A DNA stretch of 37,171 bases from an uncultured delta proteobacterium (GTDB taxonomy: Bacteria; Bdellovibrionota_C; UBA2361; CAIXSY01). The stretch is taken from the NCBI GenBank assembly GCA_903922175.1, contig CAIXSY010000216.1:1-37171 (forward strand), given 5' to 3'. Below the pieces are notes generated by a model that searched no databases, had not been told where the DNA came from, and saw nothing but the letters and a program-made list of their open reading frames with translations. Below are positions 1 through 9,700 of the stretch, in pieces (within the stretch, counting starts at the first letter, position 1; each line of letters begins with the position of its first letter). A program made the position numbers and the translations under genes.

Positions 1-442
1 GGCGCGCCGCTGGGAGGCTCACAGAGGCACGAGGATGCGTCCGAATTTTTCAGGCAGTAGGTGTGCCTCAAAGTCGTCAAGGGGGAAGAGAAATATATTT
101 TTCTAATTGCCCACACGCGGGCGCGACTCCTCTTTCGTTCTTTGCGCGTCTGCTATTTTCTTGATTCTAAAAACCCACCCGGAAGTTCTTTAATGCGTAA
201 AATCTCAGGGGTTTGGGGACAGCGTCCCCATCGCCTGGAATGTGCTTGTGCATAATCTCTGGGTGCTCGCACGCCTGCCGCTGGCGCGGCAGCTGCCTCA
301 GGCTCTCGCAGCTTAAGGTGAATATTTAAACTAACTTCGCTGACTTACGGCGGGTGCCCTCAATACACAAGCCACATTCACTGGCAACAGCAAGCCATGG
401 TTTGATGCTAATTACCAGGCAAACTACAACAATGGGGCGACG
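1..442. other. Left-edge stretch without a confident gene
   Basis: No confident gene is seen here. A plus-strand frame open at the window edge stops at TAG 58-60 (19 residues, ending SEFFRQ) and could be the C-terminal tail of a gene lying to the left, but it is too short to judge. An 18-base palindromic word, TTGGGGACAGCGTCCCCA, lies at 213-230 and recurs inside a mobile element at 28589-28606. The frame of the next gene (443-811) stays open back to a TGA near 339 with plausible codons but no start. Confidence 0.4.
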
Positions 443-811
443 ATGAGTTCAGAAGCTACGCTCGGCAACACACCGGCAGGTCAGGTACCAACTATCAGCG
501 GACTGCAAGAGATGATCGCAAGTCCTGGTAGAGCATTTCTGTCGGCCAGTGGGGAGACACCTATCCCTTCTGTTAGGACGGACGAAAAGTTGATGATGGA
601 GGCTGCCGAGAGAGCCGCAGTCCTTAGTGCGCTTGGGAACGCCGAGATGAAAATACTCGATACTGCCATAGGAAATTATGGATTTGCCCAATTGCTTGTC
701 CGTCTCGTCCCCTCAGAAGAAAATAAATTGGCTGTGATTAAGGCTCTCCGGAGCTTGGGAGATACCGAAGAGCGGCTCATCAAAGCCGCCAGATCGGAAA
801 GCAATCCCTAA
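443..811 (+). CDS. Hypothetical protein, 122 aa
   Basis: The product is unrecognised. It has a low-complexity, Thr/Gly/Pro-rich N-terminal third and a mostly helical, charged C-terminal part (about residues 46-118) containing AAERAAVLSALGNAEMK and EENKLAVIKALRSLGDTEE. There is no signal peptide, membrane segment or cysteine. The ATG at 443 has no clear Shine-Dalgarno, and the same frame is open for about 100 bases upstream (reading ...FTGNSKPWFDANY... just before the Met), so this may be the 3' part of a decayed longer gene. It stands alone, followed by a GC-rich hairpin and a transposase remnant. I infer no function. Confidence 0.45.
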   Translation: MSSEATLGNTPAGQVPTISGLQEMIASPGRAFLSASGETPIPSVRTDEKLMMEAAERAAVLSALGNAEMKILDTAIGNYGFAQLLVRLVPSEENKLAVIKALRSLGDTEERLIKAARSESNP

Positions 812-874
812 AAAACATCCTGGTACTGGGTAGCTCAAGGTAGCAGATTGTACGGCCGGTGCTTCCTACTTCGC

Positions 875-944
875 CTTGCCTTCCCCCTTCGCCCGGCCTT
901 GCGGCCGGAGCTACGGCGGACAGGCGCGGCAAGTGCTACGTAGG
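875..944. repeat. GC-rich hairpin repeat
   Basis: Outer arms CCTACTTCGCCTTGCC (875-890) and the imperfect complement ending GCTACGTAGG (to 944) enclose a perfect inner stem, CCGGCC (893-898) with GGCCGG (903-908) and a TTGC loop. It lies between the small hypothetical gene and the transposase remnant. There is no T-tract, so it is a repeat hairpin rather than a convincing terminator. Confidence 0.45.
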
Positions 945-1004
945 ACAAGACGGAGCACACGTCGCGCGCCGCTAGTTGGTGCGACAGCGGAGGCATGCGA
1001 AGCC

Positions 1005-1454
1005 TCAATCTGGCCAGGAGCGCGGCATGACGCGGCTAAGTGACTGCTCGTGAAGGTAATTTAAGACAGTCCTGTAGCAGAGCTGCTCATGCAGCTCTTT
1101 GACTAAGTACCCATGTAGTTTGACGCCCATCCAGTGAGTCTCTCCAACCTTCGATGGATCTAACACGAGAGGGATGATCTCTGTACTGAACTTTTCTTTG
1201 GAGATCTTACGTGGTCGACCGCTACGTTTCTTAATAGCGACTCCGTCGATGCCATGTATAGCGTAGTCCTGTGCCCAGCGCTCTATCGTCCTAACAGATT
1301 TGGCACTGATACGTGCGACCTCATCCTTTTCATACCCTTCAAGCAGTAGCAGCTCGACAGCTTGAAAGCGAACAAATCCCTCCTTGGTCGGCGCGCACTG
1401 CTTAGCTATCCGAAGTTCTTCGGGTGTTGCGTTCTCTGATGCATTTGACTCCAC
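1005..1454 (-). pseudogene. IS630-type transposase, N-terminal fragment
   Basis: The 149-aa frame matches the N-terminal DNA-binding half of IS630/Tc1-like transposases: a helix-turn-helix with FVRFQAVELLLLEGYEKDEVARI, then a second helical segment with SVRTIERWAQDYAIHGIDG, the basic linker KKRSGRPRK, and the conserved GVKLHGYLVKELHEQL / YRTVLNYLHEQSLSR region. The whole DDE catalytic domain (about 190 residues, normally following in the same frame) is missing. The frame stops right after RVMPRSWPD, and the sequence beyond 1005 is unrelated hairpin DNA. I infer a dead insertion-sequence remnant truncated at its 3' end. It could at most act as a DNA-binding protein. No matching terminal repeats were found around it. 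Confidence 0.75.
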
Positions 1455-1590
1455 ATCGCATTTTATTACATGAAATCAATAGCTTAGATATACCCCTCTT
1501 TTTCCTTATGCCATGCTGCTTTCAGAGAGTTTTTGGCTTTACTTTTCTGCACGGTGTTGGAGCGAAAGGTTCTCGCACCGAAGGTGGGCT

Positions 1591-1652
1591 AGGTCTACCC
1601 TTTTTGTGGCGTTATCAACGGCTGCAGCATGGTGCAAGAAAAGGGTAGACCT
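1591..1652. repeat. Inverted repeat AGGTCTACCCTTTT
   Basis: A perfect 14-base inverted repeat, AGGTCTACCCTTTT (1591-1604) and AAAAGGGTAGACCT (1639-1652), with a 34-base loop, lies downstream of the P-type ATPase gene. A closely related arm, CTCTACCCTTTT, recurs in the hairpin at 27940-28027, suggesting one repeat family. It may also stop transcription of the ATPase gene, whose stop codon is about 55 bases away. Confidence 0.55.
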
Positions 1653-1705
1653 CAGTCCGCCATCAATGCGTTTTTTGCATCGAGATTTCTTGCGGACGGC
1701 ATAGG

Positions 1706-3544
1706 CTAAAAGTCCACCAGCTTCTTGGGAATCAGTGCCACTCGCAGGGCGTTAAGTACGGCAAATAGATCGATAAATTCCTGGCCGATCGCTCCGGCGA
1801 CGGGAGTGAGCATGCCATAGGCAGCAAGCACCATGCCGGCTATGCTAAACACCATTCCACCAATCGCGCATTGTAGGGCGATGATACGCATGCGTCGGGC
1901 GATATGAAAAAATTCATCGACCTTCTCCAGTGAGGTGTCCATAATCACGGCACCGGCCGCTTCGGAGGTAATGTCGCTTTGGTGACCGAAGGCGACCCCG
2001 ACGGTTGCGGCCAATAGTGCGGGTGCATCGTTGATACCGTCACCCATAAAAAGTGTCGGTGCCAGTGTTGTTTCGTGCGCCACGATGGCTACCTTTTCCT
2101 CAGGACTTTTGCCGCCGTATATCTGGCTTATGCCGACTCGCTCAGCAAGATGGCGTACCTCCTCCTCGCGGTCACCAGAGACGATCATGACTTTGCTAAA
2201 CTTGTGCTTGGAGCCGAGATGTTCGATGAACGAAAGCGTGTTGTGGCGTGGTTCATCGCGGAAGCGATAGAGCGCCTGCACGTTGTCATCAACGACGAGC
2301 ACGCATTCAAGCCCGCCGACAGAGGGGGGGAGCTTTTCGGCGCCGGGAAGTTTCCTTTCGCTTACGACTTTACGACTGGTGACGAGTACGGAGTGTCCCA
2401 TGACGGTAGCCCAGAGGCCAACGCCTGCCTCTTGGTGAACTTCGCTGGCGGCGTTGGAGGTGATCCCATTGGCTCGCGCCTTGCGTACCACGGCTGTGGC
2501 TAGCGGATGCTTGGAGTACTGCTCGGCACCGGCGGCAAGAGCGAGCATCTCGGGGGCGGCGATGTCACCGATGACGATCTCTTCTGAAAGCAGGGGTGTT
2601 CCATAGGTGAGCGTGCCGGTTTTGTCGAGAATGATCGTGCGGCAGGTCTCGACCCGTTCGAGTACTGCGGGATCTTTAATGATGATGCCGCGTTTTGCTG
2701 CAAGAGATATTGAGCCGATGATAGTAACGGGGATAGCGATTAAAAGCGGGCAGGGGGTGGCGATGACGAGCACGGCCAGAAAACGCACCGCATCTCCCGA
2801 CAGATACCACGCAGCGAAGGCAATGATTAGGGCAACCGGGGTATAGAAGGCACCGAGTTGATCGCCCAAACGGCGCAGCGAGACCCGTTTATGCTGGGTC
2901 TCATCCATGACCTTGGCGATACGCGCATAGCGCGAGTCAATAACTTTGCGTACGGCTCGAATGACCAGAGCGCCTTCGCCATTAATTGCACCGGAGATTA
3001 CCTCAGACCCTGGAGCTTTGGACATCTCGTAGGGCTCGCCGGTGAGGAATGCCTCATCCATCGTGCCGTTACCTTCGATGACAACACCATCGACCGGGCA
3101 GATATCTTGGGGGGGGACCACGAGGATGTCGCCCACAGCGACCTGATCGCTGTTGATCTCTTCGATCTTCCCATCGACACGTCTTTTGGCTATCTGTGGC
3201 ATGCGTTTGGCGAGTGCTTGCAGTACGGCTGAGGCTTTACCACTTGCATAACGTTCAAGTGCTGTGCCCCCGGAGAGCATTAAGACGACGAATGCACCAG
3301 CAAGACATTGATCGAGAAATACCGAGGTGACGATCGAGAGTCCGGCCAGTAAGTCTGAGCCGAATTCGCCGCGCAACGCCTTGCGCCCTAACTCCCAGAC
3401 TAAGGGGATTCCACCCAGAATAAAGACGACGTAGAGCGGGATCTGCGCGGCAGGATGAGTAGCGTTGACAAATACCATCGCCACAAGGTGAAGGGTGATG
3501 CCACACAGGGAGAGAATAGCGATGCGAAGTTCGGTTGAATGCAT
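1706..3544 (-). CDS. Heavy-metal P1B-type ATPase with TPCP motif
   Basis: An inner-membrane ATP-driven metal exporter by family. Of 612 residues, about 1-100 form four membrane helices. The actuator motif TGE is at 168-170; two helices follow, the second with ATPCPLLIAIP (TPC at 263-265). The phosphorylation loop DKTGTLT starts at D307, then the nucleotide-domain SKHPLA motif, GDGINDAP, and two C-terminal helices with GQEFIDLFAVLNALR. It lacks the N-terminal Cys-rich HMA domain of CopA/ZntA. The transmembrane motif is TPC followed by Pro, not the CPC of Cu/Zn/Cd pumps, CPH or the SPC of Co pumps, so the metal cannot be assigned. It stands alone, divergent from the addB-like gene across a repeat element; the start is ATG with only a weak GGA upstream. 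Confidence 0.9.
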   Translation of the reverse strand: MHSTELRIAILSLCGITLHLVAMVFVNATHPAAQIPLYVVFILGGIPLVWELGRKALRGEFGSDLLAGLSIVTSVFLDQCLAGAFVVLMLSGGTALERYASGKASAVLQALAKRMPQIAKRRVDGKIEEINSDQVAVGDILVVPPQDICPVDGVVIEGNGTMDEAFLTGEPYEMSKAPGSEVISGAINGEGALVIRAVRKVIDSRYARIAKVMDETQHKRVSLRRLGDQLGAFYTPVALIIAFAAWYLSGDAVRFLAVLVIATPCPLLIAIPVTIIGSISLAAKRGIIIKDPAVLERVETCRTIILDKTGTLTYGTPLLSEEIVIGDIAAPEMLALAAGAEQYSKHPLATAVVRKARANGITSNAASEVHQEAGVGLWATVMGHSVLVTSRKVVSERKLPGAEKLPPSVGGLECVLVVDDNVQALYRFRDEPRHNTLSFIEHLGSKHKFSKVMIVSGDREEEVRHLAERVGISQIYGGKSPEEKVAIVAHETTLAPTLFMGDGINDAPALLAATVGVAFGHQSDITSEAAGAVIMDTSLEKVDEFFHIARRMRIIALQCAIGGMVFSIAGMVLAAYGMLTPVAGAIGQEFIDLFAVLNALRVALIPKKLVDF

Positions 3545-3552
3545 AGGGATTT

Positions 3553-3726
3553 ATTGTTCCATCTTACAGGGTATAAACCTTCGGCTTTAGCCGGAAGTGC
3601 TTCAGTGAGGTATTCTTAGTCCTGGTGCTGGTCGTGGTCCAAATTCATGACCATGACCAGCACCAGGACTAAGAATACCTCGCTCTACCTCATTGGACCG
3701 CACGGCTTCAGCCGGTAGTGGTTTAG
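3553..3726. repeat. Hairpin-ended repeat, family 1 copy 1
   Basis: This 174-base element is shared with 19841-20019. The left end has ATTGTTCCA and a hairpin CTTCGGCTTTAGCCGGAAG (3579-3597); the right end has CGGCTTCAGCCG (3703-3714) then GGTAGTGGTTTAG. The centre is a 33-base inverted repeat (3607-3639 with 3649-3681, one mismatch) whose arm reads CCTGGT GCTGGT CGTGGT. It fills the gap between the divergent ATPase and addB-like genes. Hairpins at both ends recall IS200/IS605-type nonautonomous elements, but that is inference. Confidence 0.8.
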
Positions 3727-3842
3727 ATAGAGCTGAATTTTGACCGGTTATGTTACTCTGCAGTGGGGAGATACAGCAACAGAAATCTGCCTTAAAATAT
3801 TAATGACCATAGTTTGAAATTTTGATGGAATAAGCGAGACTG

Positions 3843-3864
3843 TAGGCAAAAGATAGGCAAAAGA
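3843..3864 (+). repeat. Tandem 11-mer in the addB-like leader
   Basis: TAGGCAAAAGA is repeated twice head to tail (3843-3853 and 3854-3864), directly before the Shine-Dalgarno GAGGA (3863-3867) of the addB-like gene. The duplication changes leader spacing but not the ribosome site. A similar tandem, AGATAGGCAG twice, sits at 10193-10212 in front of a secreted-protein gene. Confidence 0.6.
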
Positions 3865-3874
3865 GGATTTACGA

Positions 3875-6721
3875 ATGAGTATCTCGCGCATATTTCTTGG
3901 TTGGAGTGAGCCCTGCTTGCGGCTTTCGGCGCGGTATTTAGCAGATCAATTTTGCTCTTCAGGTAGCATTGATCTGCATCATGTAATTGTGGCTCTTCCG
4001 GTAGGGCGTGCGCTTCGACGGCTTACCGAGCTTCTTGTCGAGGAGGCTAAAGCTCGCAACGTACGACTAATTCCTCCGGCGCGAATGCTCACCAGTGGCG
4101 AGGTACCTGAGCTTTTGTATGAACCGGTGCTTCCTGTGGCGAGCGATCTGATCAGGATTCTGGCTTGGCGCCGTGCGCTGCAGGAGTTATCGAGTGCGGA
4201 GCTTTTTGCTCTTACCACAAGTGTGCCGAAGTCCCCCGATGACCGCGCCTGGATGGGGCTAGCCGAGACGATGAGTGGGCTATGGAACACACTCGCTGCC
4301 GGTGTCGTTCGTTTTAGTGAGGTCTCAGGTAAGGCCGAACAGCTCGATCTCTTCGAGGAAGAGGAGCGCTGGCAGGTATTGAGTTCCGTGTTTACGAGGT
4401 ACACAGCTGCACTTAGCGCCGCTGGTTACTCTGACCCTCAGGTTAACCGGATCGAAGCCCTCGATCGTGGGCAGCTTAGCTGTGATAAAACCATTGTGCT
4501 CATTGGCGCAAGTGATCTCTCGCCTCTGCTTCGAAGTATGTCACGTGCCTGCTCGAGCGAGGTACTCTCACTTGTTTTTGCTCCGCAGAGCTATGCCGGG
4601 CATTTTGATGATTGCGGCGTCCTGCTCAAGAAAAGGTGGGCTGATGAAACGGTAGAGCTGGCTGATCAGCATCTGCTCCTTGGCGCAGGGGCCGAGAGCC
4701 AGGCTCGTAAAACAGTGGCCGCGCTGGCTTCTTTTGACGGTGCCTATTCCGTCGAGGAGATTAGCATCGGCGCTGGGGATCCTCTTCTGATACCGTACCT
4801 AGAACAGGAGCTGCGGAGTGCCGGCGTGGCTTGCCGCAGCGCTGCGGGGCGCGCACTCTCTGAGACCGCGCCGGTCAAGCTCTTAAGCGCAGCGGCGCGC
4901 TTCGCCTCCTCTCAAAGTTTTACAGCGCTGGCCGCACTTTTACGCCACACCGATTTTGAGATCCTCCTGCGAAGCACGCTTGGGGAGCAGGGAAGCGTGC
5001 TGGCGCTCCTTGATGACTACCAGCACCGCCATCTGCAGGGGCGGATCAACCAGGCACTTCCAAAGGATCAGCGTAGCGGCATGAGGGTGGCCGAGATCGC
5101 TGCAGCCGCGCAAAAACTGCTGGCGCCGCTCCTTGGTTCGCGCCTTGTGTTAAGTGAACTACCGGCACGTGTGCAGGAGTTTTTGCTTGCAGTTTATGGA
5201 GGTAGAGAGCTTCGCGGCGATCACCCGAGTGAGCGCGAGATTATTGAGGTCGGTGAGGCGCTTGGCCAAGAGCTCCTTCTCTTCATAGATCTTCCCCAGG
5301 AGTTTAACGTCGAAATGGCTCCAGCTGAGGGGCTCACACTTCTGCTTGATCGCTTGGCGCAGGCGAAGACGAAGCCGGCCCCAGGGAGTGCGGCGATAGA
5401 GGTTCTGGGCTGGCTCGAACTGCAGCTTGATGATGCTCCGGCACTGGTTATTACGGGAATGCATGAGGGCTCGGTTCCCGAGGCGATCAACGCCGATCCC
5501 TTTCTGCCGGATGCACTACGGAGTGCGCTCGGTCTTTTTGATAACGAAGGGCGCTACGCGCGTGATCTCTTCGCCTTTACGAGTATCTGCCATAGTCGCG
5601 CCGCGCTACGGGTCGTTGTTGGCCGACGCTCGGTGCGTGGCGAACCGGTTTTACCGGGCAGAATTCTTCTCGCGTGTGGCGAGAAGCAGAAGCTCGAGCG
5701 TATTTTGCGCCTCTATGGAGAGGGGGGTACGAAAGATGAAGATGCGACTGCGGTCAGGGCGGATGTGCGCACTCAGAGCATCTTTGTCATTCCCGCTCGC
5801 CCCAAAGCGCTCACCGCGCCGATGACACGGCTCTCGGTAACAGCCTTTGCTGATTACATTGAGTGTCCGTATCGCTTTTACTTACGCCACGTGCTTGGTC
5901 TCTCGCGTCAGACAGATTGCATGCGTGAGATGGAGCCGGACGTTTATGGAGCACTCGTGCACAGTGTCCTACGACGCTTTGGCACCTCCGTTGTTGCCTC
6001 AAGTAGTGATGCCAAGGTGATAGGTGAGTATTTAAGCGCCGAGCTTAAGCATGAGGCAGAGGATCTCTTCGGCGCGCATCCGCTACCGGCGGTAGTGGTC
6101 CAGATTCGCCAGCTCGAGGCGCGCTTGGCTCGCTTTGCTGAGGTGCAGGCGGCACACCGCGCCGAGGGTTGGGAGATCGCCGAAACCGAATTCGATCTTG
6201 GTGCTAAAGCCGAACCGTTTCACATTGATGGCGTGCCCTTTGTTATTTCAGGGCGTATCGATCGCCTCGATGTTAAACGTCAGGGGACGAGTGAGAGTTT
6301 TGCTATTATCGATTATAAGATAGGTGAAAAGGGGAGGGAGCCGGAGGAGGTCCATGGTGGTGGTAAAAAAGCATGGAAGGATCTGCAGCTTCCACTCTAT
6401 TACCATCTTCTGCGGCGTTGGAAGGGGGAGGAGTGGCAGGGCGAGGTTCGACTGGGCTACGCTCTTTTGCCGCGCGACCTCGGCGACACCAAGTTTGCCT
6501 TTGCCGATTGGAGCGAGGACGATCTTATTCAGGCCTTTGAAGTGGCCTTCGAAGTTATTCGTCAGCTACGGGCCGAAGTATTCTGGCCCCCGAGCGAAAA
6601 GAGGATCGCCTTTGATCCGTACGCAATCCTGCTTGGTGCAAACCAGTTTCTGGCCGATGCCGACGAGGGTGGCATCGAGGATGGAAACAACGAGGACGGA
6701 AGCAAGGAGGACGCCGCATGA
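3875..6721 (+). CDS. AddB-like PD-(D/E)XK nuclease
   Basis: The partner subunit of an AddAB-type double-strand-break resection helicase-nuclease, acting at broken DNA ends. Of 948 residues, 1-640 form a degenerate UvrD-like fold without a usable Walker A (the N-terminal LPVGRALRRL sits where it should be). From about 650 follows the nuclease domain: SVTAFADYIECPYRFYLRHVLGL, LVHSVLRRFG, GRIDRLD near 790, IIDYKIG near 810 (catalytic D-x-K) and QLPLYYHLLRR near 838. Typical AddB has three C-terminal cysteines which, with the one in ECPYRF, hold an iron-sulfur cluster; the C-terminal tail here has none, and is acidic (GGIEDGNNEDGSKEDAA). The start ATG follows GAGGA by seven bases. Its stop overlaps the next gene as ATGA, so the two are translationally coupled. 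Confidence 0.85.
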   Translation: MSISRIFLGWSEPCLRLSARYLADQFCSSGSIDLHHVIVALPVGRALRRLTELLVEEAKARNVRLIPPARMLTSGEVPELLYEPVLPVASDLIRILAWRRALQELSSAELFALTTSVPKSPDDRAWMGLAETMSGLWNTLAAGVVRFSEVSGKAEQLDLFEEEERWQVLSSVFTRYTAALSAAGYSDPQVNRIEALDRGQLSCDKTIVLIGASDLSPLLRSMSRACSSEVLSLVFAPQSYAGHFDDCGVLLKKRWADETVELADQHLLLGAGAESQARKTVAALASFDGAYSVEEISIGAGDPLLIPYLEQELRSAGVACRSAAGRALSETAPVKLLSAAARFASSQSFTALAALLRHTDFEILLRSTLGEQGSVLALLDDYQHRHLQGRINQALPKDQRSGMRVAEIAAAAQKLLAPLLGSRLVLSELPARVQEFLLAVYGGRELRGDHPSEREIIEVGEALGQELLLFIDLPQEFNVEMAPAEGLTLLLDRLAQAKTKPAPGSAAIEVLGWLELQLDDAPALVITGMHEGSVPEAINADPFLPDALRSALGLFDNEGRYARDLFAFTSICHSRAALRVVVGRRSVRGEPVLPGRILLACGEKQKLERILRLYGEGGTKDEDATAVRADVRTQSIFVIPARPKALTAPMTRLSVTAFADYIECPYRFYLRHVLGLSRQTDCMREMEPDVYGALVHSVLRRFGTSVVASSSDAKVIGEYLSAELKHEAEDLFGAHPLPAVVVQIRQLEARLARFAEVQAAHRAEGWEIAETEFDLGAKAEPFHIDGVPFVISGRIDRLDVKRQGTSESFAIIDYKIGEKGREPEEVHGGGKKAWKDLQLPLYYHLLRRWKGEEWQGEVRLGYALLPRDLGDTKFAFADWSEDDLIQAFEVAFEVIRQLRAEVFWPPSEKRIAFDPYAILLGANQFLADADEGGIEDGNNEDGSKEDAA

Positions 6722-9700
6722 ACTCCGCCATTAACTCGGTAATCCAACACACCTTGATCAAGGCGAGCGCTGGTTCGGGCAAGACCTTTCAGCTCAGTAA
6801 CCGCTTTATTACCCTGCTTGCCTTAGACGAATCGCCAGACAAGATTTTGGCGACGACCTTCACCAGGAAAGCAGCGGGGGAGATCCTCAGCCGGGTCTTT
6901 ACGCGATTGGCACAGGGTGCCAGCAGTGCCGCCGCAGCCGCCAAGCTTTCGGCTGAACTGAACGCTTCGCTAACTCAGGCGCGCTGCGGTGAGCTGCTTT
7001 CAGCCTTGGTGCGTTCGCAGCATCGCCTCAATATCTGCACGATGGATAGCTTTTGCGTCAAAGTGGCGCGTGCCTTTGCGCTCGAATTAGGATTTAGTAC
7101 GAGTTGGGATATCCTTGACGAGCAACAGGATCGAGAGCTGCGCGAGGAAGCACTGCAGGAGCTGCTCTACGGGATTGATCCGGAGGAGGTTTCGACGTTG
7201 ACCCGCCTCGTCGGTAACAATAACGCCGGGCGCTCAGTATACGTAGCGCTGCTTGCTCGGCTAGGTTCCCTCTATAATCTGTTTCTAGATTCACCGCTGA
7301 AAGCCTGGGGAGCTTTTCAGGTGTCGCCGGACATCGAGTCGACGCAGCTTCAAGCGATACTGGCGGCCTTACCCGAGCACGCCTTGCCGATGACCAAGAA
7401 AGGAGCGCCAGATCTGACCTGGGTTAAGGCACGAGCGCGCGCCGTAGCCCTTGTGCAAGGGAGCCGGTGGGAGGAGTTTCTTGATTCCGGTATCGCGGCT
7501 AAAGTAATAAGCGACGCTACTGAATTTAGCCGTCACCCGATTCCTGACGAGGTAGCGGCAGTCTACAAGCAGCTGATTGAGCATGCAAAGGTGCTACTCC
7601 TCACACGTGCCAACAAGGCGAGCGTCGCCTTGGCAACACTTCTGGCACATTTTGACCAGGCCTATAGCGCTCTTAAAATAGGTCGCGCAGCGCTGCGCTT
7701 TAGTGACATTAAGCGCGCCCTCTCCAAAGCTCCAGCGCTGCACGATCTGAGCTCCCTCTACTACCGCCTTGACTCTCGAATTCATCACCTTCTTCTGGAT
7801 GAGTTTCAGGATACCTCGTCTGAGGAGTGGCAGGTGATGCTGCCGCTGGCCGAGGAGATCCTTGCGCAGGGAGTTGATCGGCGTAGCTTCTTCTGTGTCG
7901 GTGACATTAAACAGGCGATCTACGGATGGCGAGGCGGTGTGGCGGAGATCTTTGATGCCGTTGAGAAACGCTTTGCCGATGTGCTCGAACCGGCTCGGCT
8001 CGATGTCAGCCGGCGCAGCACGGTTGAGATTATTGATACGGTGAACACGGTCTTTGGCGCGATCGCCAGCAACGCAGCACTGGCTGATTATCCGGCAGCG
8101 GCGACGGCCTGGGCCGGGCGCTTCTCTACTCATGCGGCGCACGATACGACACGCCATGGCTATGTTGAACTGCGCTGCACGGGACTCGGCACCGAAGCTG
8201 ACCCTGACGGCGGGCTGTACCATGAGCTTGGTGTGCTGGTCAGCTCTCTTATCTCGCAAGCGCCTACGGCACAGATCGGTATTCTCGTGCGGCGTAACAA
8301 GATCGCCGCCCGTGTGCGCTACGAACTGCAGCGGCCGGAGTTCGGTGTTTTAGCGCGCGAAGAGGGTGGATCGCCGGTAACCGACTCCCCGGCCGTGGGC
8401 TATGTCTTGTCGGCTTTGACGATGAGTGATCACCCCGGGGATACGGTGGCGCGCTTTCACCTGGCAACTTCACCTTTGGGAGCCGAACTTGAGTTCACCG
8501 ATTTCGCCGACGGTGGGCGCGCCGAAAATGTGGCGCGGTATGTGCGCAGCCGCTTGTTGCAGGATGGCTATGGCGCCGCGGTTCGGTGGCTTACGAACTT
8601 ACTTTTGCCGTACTGCAGTGAACGCGATCAGAGTAGGTTGCAGCAGCTCTGTGAATTGGCTCTACTTTTTGAGCCGCGTGCGACGCTGCGCGCCGATGAT
8701 TTCGTGCGCTTTGTAGAGGCGGCGCGGCGCGAGTCCGGTGGTGCGGCGCAGGTGCGGGTCATGACCGTGCACCAATCGAAGGGGCTCGAGTTCGATGTTG
8801 TCATCTTGCCCGAGCTTGACCGCCCTCTCGTGGGAGAGGTGCGCAGCAAGCCAGTACTTTTCGATAGACCCTCACCACTTGAGCCGCTGCGAAGTATCAT
8901 CTGCACGCCACCAGGCCCTGTGGTTGAATACGACCCTGCATTGCAACGGATGAAGCAGCAGATGGATAACGCAGTGGTGAGTGAATCCTTGAGTGTGCTC
9001 TACGTGGCGCTTACCCGCGCAAAGACGGCGCTGTATGCGCTCACCCACGCCGATCAATCTAAGAATCCAAAGATTAAGGCTACCTTCGCTGGTGTTTTGC
9101 AGGCCGCGTGCGCAGCGGGTGCCAGTCTTGACCCGGGGGTGGTGCTCTATCAGCTAGGCGAGAGCCGGTGGCAGGCGGCCTTCCAAAAAGATCAAACTTC
9201 GAAAGTGGTGCCGCCTATGCCACTGGCGGAGGTGCGTCTTAAGGTGCTGAGTGGACCGCGGACGCGACTGCTGCCGCGGCGTAGCCCATCGGGGATGGAA
9301 GGCGGGGGAGAGGGGCAGGTAGTGAAAGATCTGGCTGCCGTCTTGAACCCCGGCTCAGCTCAAGCCCGTAGCCGTGGCACACTTCTACATCGCTTCTTTG
9401 AACAGGTTACATGGATTGACGATGGTGTACCGCAGGCCGCACAATTAGAGCAGTTAGCGCAGAAAGAGTGCGCCGATCCTGCTTTGATTACGAGGGTGAA
9501 GACGGATTTTTCAGAGGCATTGGCACTTCCGGCCGTGGCGGCGCTGCTGCAACGTAAGCGATATTCTGCCTGGAGTGAGCTTGAGGTCTGGCGTGAACGC
9601 AGCTTCGCCCTGCGTGAAGGGGAGTACCTTTTAAGCGGGGCCTTCGATCGCGTTGTCATTGGTCGTAACGGGCAGAAGGTGGTGGGGGCGGAGATTGTCG

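Noticed and set aside
61-255. 64-aa plus-strand frame
   Set aside because: No ribosome site, Arg/Phe-rich odd composition, and it runs through the palindromic word at 213-230; no sign of coding.
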